Shown here: one piece after another, positions 59,601 to 64,000 of the stretch
Layout: each line of letters begins with the position of its first letter
How positions within the stretch are numbered: the stretch's first letter is position 1
NCBI RefSeq assembly: GCF_000739815.1
Contig: NZ_BBJJ01000027.1
Span: 33,670-97,669, forward strand
Direction of reading: 5' to 3'
Length of the DNA stretch: 64,000 bases
Origin: Paraburkholderia mimosarum LMG 23256 = NBRC 106338
GTDB taxonomy: Bacteria; Pseudomonadota; Gammaproteobacteria; Burkholderiales; Burkholderiaceae
The notes under the pieces: generated by a model
The model's input: the letters and a program-made list of their open reading frames with translations, nothing else
Told to the model about the DNA's origin: nothing
The model's database searches: none
Made by a program: the position numbers and the translations under genes

Positions 59601-62126
59601 TATCTCTGCTTCGCGCTCTACGTCGTGCGCTGGACGAAACATGTTCGCTTTAGCAGCGAGGTGCTGCGCGACGCGTTTGAGGCAGCTGCCAGGACCGGCG
59701 ACCTTCCGTCCGGCGCATATACGTGTTGCCATATCATTTCGGACCACCTTTTCGCTGGTGATCCGTTGATCGATGTGCAGCGCGAGGCTGAACAGGGCCT
59801 TGCTTTTTCCATGAAGTCACGTTTCGGCCTTGTCGTAGATAACCTCTCCACACAACTCGCGCTGATTCGGATGCTCCGCGGCTCTACACTGAAGTTTGGT
59901 CGCTTCGACTATGACGAATTCAACGAGCTTCGTACCGAGCAGCATTTGTGCGGTAACCCAGCACTCGCGACTGCAGCGTGCTGGTACTGGGTCCGAAAGC
60001 TGCAAGGGCATTACCTTTCTGGCGATCATGTAGCCGCCGTTAACGCGGCATCGGTAGTTCAGCAGCTACTCTGGAGCTCCTCGTCACACCTGGAGGAATG
60101 CGAGTACCACTTCTACGGCGCGCTCGCCCTGGCCGCACATTATGACCATGCACCAGCCGACGAGCGACGGCGGTACCTCGATGCCATCTATGCACATTGC
60201 CGGCAACTGGAGTTATGGGCGAATCAGTGCCCGGCGAATTTTGACAACCGCGCCGCGCTACTGCGCGCCGAGATCGCGCGCCTAGAATGCCGTGACGTCG
60301 ACGCTATGCGGCTCTACGACGAGGGCATCCGCCTGGCGCGTGCCAACGGCTTTGTACAGAACGAAGCGCTTGCCAACGAACTCGCATCCAAATTCTACGC
60401 GGCACGCGATTTTGTCAAGATTGCCCGCGCTTATATGCTGGACGCTCGCCGCAGTTACCGACGCTGGGGCGCTGAAGGCAAGGTGCGCCAACTCGACGAA
60501 CAGTTCCCGCATCTCATGGACGAAGACCGAGTGCCCGGGCCAGGCAACACGATCGGCGCGCCGGTCGAACATCTCGACCTTGCTACCGTGATCAAAGTAT
60601 CGCAGGCAGTTTCAGGAGAAGTCGTTCTTGACAGGCTGATCGACACAATCATGCGCACGGCAATCGAACAAGCGGGAGCACAGCGGGGGTTGCTGGTTCT
60701 TTCGCATTCTGGCGAGCATTGGGTCGCAGCAGAAGTCAGGACGGAGGACGACAAACCTTGCGTGCAACTGCGCAATGCGCGGGTGAGCGCGAGCGTGATA
60801 CCCGAGTCGATCTTCTACCATGTACTGCGTACCAACGAGAGCGTCATTCTCGACGATGCGGTGAGCGAGACCACATTCGCTACGGATCCTCATATCCGGG
60901 AGCATCACACCCGCTCCGTTCTCTGCCTGCCGTTGATGAATCAGGCTAAGCTCACCGGCGTCCTGTACCTCGAAAACAATTTGACCACCCGCGCTTTTAC
61001 GTCGACCCGTATTGCGATACTCCGACTCCTCGCCTCCCAGGCAGCGACTTCTATCGATAACACCCGGCTTTATCGGGACCTGGCAGAACGCGAGGCCAGA
61101 ATCAGGCGGCTCGTTGACGCCAATATCATAGGCATTATCGTTTGGAACGACGAAGGCGACGTCTTCGAAGCCAACGACGCCTTTTTGCGCATGGTGGGAT
61201 ACGAGCGCGAGGATGTGGTGTCCGGTCGCCTGAGCTGGAGGGATCTGACGCCCTCGGATTGGCGCGAGAACAGCGAACGGGCTCTGGCACAGCTCAGGCA
61301 TGACGGATGTGTTCCACCAACCGAGAAAGAGTACACTCGGATGGATGGCACTCGAGTGCCGGTCCTGGTCGGCCGGGCCGCGTTCGACGCGAGTGGAAAG
61401 GAAGGCGTTGCTTTCGTCATTGACCTGACCGAGCGCAAGGAAGCAGAACAACGCTTGCGTGAGTCCTACGAAATGCTACGTGAACTAACCTCATATCGCG
61501 AGACGGCTCGCGAAGAAGAGCGCAAGCACATTGCGCGGGAAATGCACGACGAACTTGGGCAACACCTCACTGCCCTTCGCCTTAGGGCGTCGGTATTGCG
61601 CATGCGCCTCGGCGATGATCGCCCGGAATTGGTTGAGCAAACCCAAGCGCTGATTTCGCTTGTAGACGAAACGATGCAGGTCGTAAGGAGCGTTATCACG
61701 TCTCTACGTCCAGCGGCACTCGATACCGGGATTGCGACTGGGCTCGAGTGGCTCGCTGCGGAGTTTAACCGCAACTGCCGAACAATCTGCCACCTCCACT
61801 TGCAATACGAGGATATCGTCGTCAGCGAGGATCGCGCTATCGTCCTGTTTCGCCTCGTCCAGGAGGCGCTAACCAACGTCGCCCGTCACGCGGCGGCCCG
61901 TCAGGTGATCGTTACGTTGGGACGAGCGCCGGACGGGTGTGTCCTGGAAGTGTGTGACGACGGACAAGGATTCGATGTCCGTGCAACCAGAAAGAGATCG
62001 TTCGGACTGGCGGGAATGGAAGAGCGTGTTCTGATGCTTGGCGGGGAGATCGAGATCATCAGTTCGCCGGGAGCCGGTACCACAATCAAAGTCAGAATTC
62101 CGGGAGATCCGGCGGTACCGATATAA
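56682..62126 (+). CDS. Giant hybrid Ser/Thr kinase - ATPase - GAF - PAS - histidine kinase
   Basis: 1814 aa. Order: protein kinase domain (about 20-270; GIVHKDLKPAHILVS near 128, LTGFGIASRLPRE near 147 where the DFG Asp is Gly), AAA ATPase (GYSGIGKSA near 331, LFLDDLQWVD), long helical repeat region, GAF (about 1300-1465), PAS (about 1470-1590), HisKA_3 with phospho-acceptor His1622 (AREMHDELGQH) and HATPase (QEALTNVARH, DDGQGFD). Matches the trifunctional kinase family of soil proteobacteria. No response regulator gene is adjacent. ATG 56682 chosen; an upstream TTG at 56640 is possible. Likely a cytoplasmic stress or signal sensor carried as cargo. Confidence 0.85.
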   Translation: MNSPHGSDTGSSVHIMWEDEERTFCRVRSPRGTGSVLVVRTADENHSTALMERLTHEFALKEQLDGTWAVRPIKLVREDARMTLVLEDPGGEPLERLMGVPVSVEKVLCLAVDIASTLGKLHQCGIVHKDLKPAHILVSCTDGQTRLTGFGIASRLPRERQLPQPPETIAGTLAYMAPEQTGRMNRSTDSRSDLYAFGVILYQLFTGALPFTATEPMEWVHCHIARKAVPPRARSDMIPPTVSELVMKLLAKTPEERYQTAAGVERDLRRCLTEWQRQGHINDFLLGEYDMPDRLQIPEKLYGRQSEVDSLTAAFERVVSTGTPELVLVSGYSGIGKSAVVSELHKALVPLRGLFASGKFDQYKRDIPYSTPVQAFQGLVRSLLGKPDTELAIWRDTLVRALGPDAKLVTDLIPELKLVIGDTSPVPELEPNQARRRFERVFQRFMGVFAQKEHPLVLFLDDLQWVDTATLDLLDNLLTRSGLQYLMLIGAYRSNEVNVGHPLPRKLEMLRVAEARLDEIALAPLTREYVAQLIVEALHCEPIRAAPLAQLVHEKTAGNPFFVIQFLHALADAYLISFDHDTACWCWDLPRIRDKGYADNVVDLMVAKLARLPSETQRALQQLACLGNTASLAMLRKVLGVSTQGIRALLLPAVEQELVGQVKDIYAFVHDRVQEAAYSLIPGELRADTHLRIGRLLAAQTPADKREEAIFEIVSQLNRGAELVTSRQEREQLAGFNLIAGKRAKASTAYASALSYLAAGSELLTDDCWDCGHELIFGLELNRAECEFLTGRLTDARVRLATLSRRATTTVEQALVACLRMDVYLTLDRSDRAVDVCLQHLREVGIEWLAHPQESDVQREYENIRSLLAGRPIEALIDLPLMTDPASLSVADVLSKLLRPAWFFDAKLAALAICKLISLSLQHGNCDASCFAYVMFSRVAGPRFGDYHFGIRFGQLGFDLVERRGLKRFEAVTYLCFALYVVRWTKHVRFSSEVLRDAFEAAARTGDLPSGAYTCCHIISDHLFAGDPLIDVQREAEQGLAFSMKSRFGLVVDNLSTQLALIRMLRGSTLKFGRFDYDEFNELRTEQHLCGNPALATAACWYWVRKLQGHYLSGDHVAAVNAASVVQQLLWSSSSHLEECEYHFYGALALAAHYDHAPADERRRYLDAIYAHCRQLELWANQCPANFDNRAALLRAEIARLECRDVDAMRLYDEGIRLARANGFVQNEALANELASKFYAARDFVKIARAYMLDARRSYRRWGAEGKVRQLDEQFPHLMDEDRVPGPGNTIGAPVEHLDLATVIKVSQAVSGEVVLDRLIDTIMRTAIEQAGAQRGLLVLSHSGEHWVAAEVRTEDDKPCVQLRNARVSASVIPESIFYHVLRTNESVILDDAVSETTFATDPHIREHHTRSVLCLPLMNQAKLTGVLYLENNLTTRAFTSTRIAILRLLASQAATSIDNTRLYRDLAEREARIRRLVDANIIGIIVWNDEGDVFEANDAFLRMVGYEREDVVSGRLSWRDLTPSDWRENSERALAQLRHDGCVPPTEKEYTRMDGTRVPVLVGRAAFDASGKEGVAFVIDLTERKEAEQRLRESYEMLRELTSYRETAREEERKHIAREMHDELGQHLTALRLRASVLRMRLGDDRPELVEQTQALISLVDETMQVVRSVITSLRPAALDTGIATGLEWLAAEFNRNCRTICHLHLQYEDIVVSEDRAIVLFRLVQEALTNVARHAAARQVIVTLGRAPDGCVLEVCDDGQGFDVRATRKRSFGLAGMEERVLMLGGEIEIISSPGAGTTIKVRIPGDPAVPI

Positions 62127-62254
62127 GTGTGCCAAGGCAAAGGTGCGCCGAGACGCCGATCAGCAAGGGGAGCGAGCAATCAGGGTCACCCCGATTCCGG
62201 GGATAGAACGAGGCGCATTGGACGGATGCAACCGCTGATCTTTGCCCTACTGCT

Positions 62255-62660
62255 CGCAGATGTGTTTCGCTCGAACCCTTGAAAACATCATCAACCGGGA
62301 TTTCCAGGCGGCAGCCCCGAATGAGAAGTGGCTGACTGACCGAGTTCCAGATGCCGGCTGGCAGGGTGTATCTCTCACCCTAATCGACTGTTTCGATGGG
62401 TTGGTCATCAGCTTGTCGATAGGTAGGCGTCCGGATGCTGATCATGTGAATACTATGCTGGATGCAGCGATGCAGCCATCGAGACGGTGGCCAATAGCAA
62501 CGAGCGGTCTGTCGTCCACTCTGGTCGCGGTGCTCGCCATCGCCCGCGGGGCTCTCCCGCATGAGCGACGCGAAGCTGACTCGCTCGATGTAGCGCAAAG
62601 GGTGCTCTGCCGATAATGCGCCGGTTCGGCCGAGTGCGCCGATAAAGTCGCGGCGTCGCG
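62255..62660 (+). pseudogene. IS3-family (IS150-like) transposase remnant
   Basis: NRDFQAAAPNEKWLTD, LTLIDCFDGLVISLSIGRRPDADHVNTMLDAA and, in other frames, LSRMSDAKLTRSM...RKGCSADNA match parts of the OrfB integrase core, out of frame with each other. Not functional. Confidence 0.7.
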
Positions 62661-63011
62661 GCTCTGGCCACCACCGATCTGATTCCCGAGTACGCCCCAA
62701 CCAGCGCGCCGACCACGGTTCCGGTAATGCCCGAAGTACCCATCGCGGTACTGAGAAGCCAGACGCTTGAGATCCTGCCGTAAGCTGTTGCGGCGGAGGC
62801 GGCGGCGGCGGCGGCGGCGCACAGGTTGCTGCACAGTGCCCGGTTGCGCGTAGGCGAGCTGGCTACACGCAGGCGCTGCATACTGACCCTGGTAGCCTTG
62901 CTGCGGGCCACAAGGCGCGTAGCCTCGGTCAACGCATGCTGACAACGAAAGACTCGCTCCAAAGACAAGGCGCGGCGGTGAGGCCGGACTTGGTCGAAAG
63001 AGTAGTATCAC
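62660..63011 (-). pseudogene. Possible lipoprotein / glycine-zipper remnant
   Basis: Minus-strand frame with a lipobox-like LSLSAC, Gln/Ala/Tyr-rich stretch, an Arg run coded by a GCC/GGC-type trinucleotide repeat (about 62790-62815) and GWGVLGNQIGGG as in glycine-zipper proteins, apparently with frame breaks. Low certainty. Confidence 0.3.
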
Positions 63012-63149
63012 GGTATGGTTTCGGGCCCGTGCGCCCCAATGCTCTCAACTTAAGCCCCGGAAGTGCTTGTATAAAGGCGTAGGACCTGTAAACTTCACAC
63101 CATAACTTCCTGATAAATCAACGATATGAACTCAAATACCGGCGTCTTC

Positions 63150-63390
63150 CCGACTTCTGGCTGAGTTCTCCGATTTCCTGTTCGATCCAGCGCTCGCTGA
63201 GCGCGTGCGCCGTACTCCCACCGCCTTTACCCGCAATCGCACGCTTACATTGCCGCGCATGGCCGCGATGATGATATCGGCCATGTGTACTAGCGTGCAG
63301 GCCGAACTCGACAGCCTGTTTGGCACGCTCGGCGAGCACGGCGGGCGCACCCGCGCCGTCACTGCGCAGGCCTTCAGTAGTCGGCCCTGA
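63150..63390 (+). pseudogene. IS4-family transposase N-terminal fragment
   Basis: LAEFSDFLFDPALAERVRRTPTAFTRNRTLTLPRMAAMMISAMCTSVQAELDSLFGTLGEHG matches the start of IS4-type transposases; it stops at a premature end, and the rest of the gene is absent. Confidence 0.75.
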
Positions 63391-63500
63391 AAAACTCGAA
63401 GCGCCTTGCGCAGCAAGGGTTTGAAGCTGATAGTTGTTGATGCATTTGCAGGAACCTGGCAGATTATGGGTTGTTTCCTGCAAATTCTGTCGAGGTCTGG

Positions 63501-64000
63501 ATGGGTCCGAAGACAGCGGTGAGCGAAGGCGATTTGTTCCGGCATCCTCTGCGCGAGCAGATCAACCTGAAGCATCCACTGGTGCGTCTGGCCGATCTGA
63601 TCAACTGGGATGGATTGAATGCGTCGATGAGCGCGAGCTTCGTCTCACGCAAGGGTCGACCGGCCAGCTCACCGAGGCTGATTGCTGGCTTGTTGTATCT
63701 CCAGCATGCGTTCGATCTGTCGGATGAGGAAGTGGTCTGGCAATGGGTGGAGAACCCGTATTGGCAGGTCTTCACCGGCGAAACATTTTTACAGACCGAG
63801 CCGCCGATCGATCCGTCGAGCCTGACGCGCTGGCGCAAGCGCCTGGGTGAAGCCGGAGTTGAGGAGTTGCTGGCCGAGACGATCGAAGCGGCAAAGCGCG
63901 CGGGCGTGATCAAGGCCTCAAGCGCGAAGCGTGTAATTGTCGACACGACGGTCATGCAAAAGGCGATCGCCCATCCAACCGATTCTCGCCTGCTCGAGCG
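63501..64000 (+). CDS. IS5-family transposase (3' part outside window)
   Basis: ATG at 63501 with GAGG. EGDLFRHPLREQINLKHPLVRLADLI, PRLIAGLLYLQHAFDLSDEEVVWQWVENPYWQVFTGE, PIDPSSLTRWRKRLGEAG and VIVDTTVMQKAIAHPTDSRLLER (first Asp of the DDE triad in VDTT) are typical. Intact over 166 codons up to the edge. The element's left end is probably near 63450. Confidence 0.85.
   Translation, partial: MGPKTAVSEGDLFRHPLREQINLKHPLVRLADLINWDGLNASMSASFVSRKGRPASSPRLIAGLLYLQHAFDLSDEEVVWQWVENPYWQVFTGETFLQTEPPIDPSSLTRWRKRLGEAGVEELLAETIEAAKRAGVIKASSAKRVIVDTTVMQKAIAHPTDSRLLE

Noticed and set aside
1..64000. CRISPR arrays, tRNA and rRNA genes
   Set aside because: No regular repeat-spacer pattern, cloverleaf with conserved TTCRANNC, or rRNA sequence was recognised by eye.

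Overview
The window is high-GC DNA that reads as part of a large plasmid or megaplasmid of a Burkholderiaceae-type betaproteobacterium (Burkholderia, Paraburkholderia or Caballeronia; inferred from protein style and codon use, not proven). Backbone evidence: a PRTRC-type ParB at the left edge, a ParM/StbA-like filament protein, a P4-type primase, SSB, a ParA/ParB pair, and a conjugation-type VirB8-9-10 set joined to a type IVb pilus operon. No relaxase, VirB4, VirD4 or replication initiator is visible, so these probably lie outside the window.

Layout. 1-9.0 kb: leftward genes (PRTRC ParB, an N6-methylase-like protein without a visible catalytic motif IV, a DpdA/TGT-like protein, a PAPS-reductase/DndC-like protein and unknowns), most with their own structured mRNA leader; a rightward membrane protein and a frameshifted DUF1173 gene lie among them. 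9.3-12 kb: rightward three-Cys-motif DUF5131 protein, a protein with two copies of a ParB/KorB-like helix-turn-helix domain, and a Lar-like zinc-ribbon protein. 12-18.7 kb: tyrosine integrase with a Fis-like tail, ParM/StbA operon, small membrane proteins, primase. 18.7-24 kb: a ginABCD-like operon of three tyrosine recombinases plus a small partner; the ginC-like gene is frameshifted. 24.2-26.5 kb: SSB operon. 26.9-32.2 kb: NERD protein, coiled-coil protein, FlhC-like regulator, small proteins, CAP-domain lipoprotein. 32.3-48.1 kb: one long leftward operon for the VirB8/9/10 core, two lytic transglycosylases, TcpQ-like proteins and PilN-O-P-Q-R-S-V. 48.7-50.5 kb: ParA and ParB/KorB-like genes beside an AT-rich, palindrome-bearing intergenic region. 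50.9-55.2 kb: a decayed IS427-type IS5 element split by a 3.4 kb DDE+AAA transposon with a clear 6-bp target duplication. 55.2-64 kb: porin remnant, an 1814-residue hybrid kinase, then IS3 and IS4 fragments and the start of an intact-looking IS5-family element.

The most unusual feature is regulatory. (i) At least ten leftward leaders share an architecture: short GC hairpin, AUCGACC, second GC hairpin with U-rich tract, and a third hairpin just before a GGAG ribosome site. One copy has no gene behind it. (ii) An 18-bp perfect palindrome occurs four times, three times inside a longer near-identical block with alternative hairpins. (iii) Six rightward promoters share TTGACT, a fixed 15-base spacer and a weak -10. 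Together these look like a plasmid-wide control network. A second candidate system is the possible nucleic-acid modification cluster (DpdA-like, DndC-like, DUF5131) at 5.6-10.5 kb.
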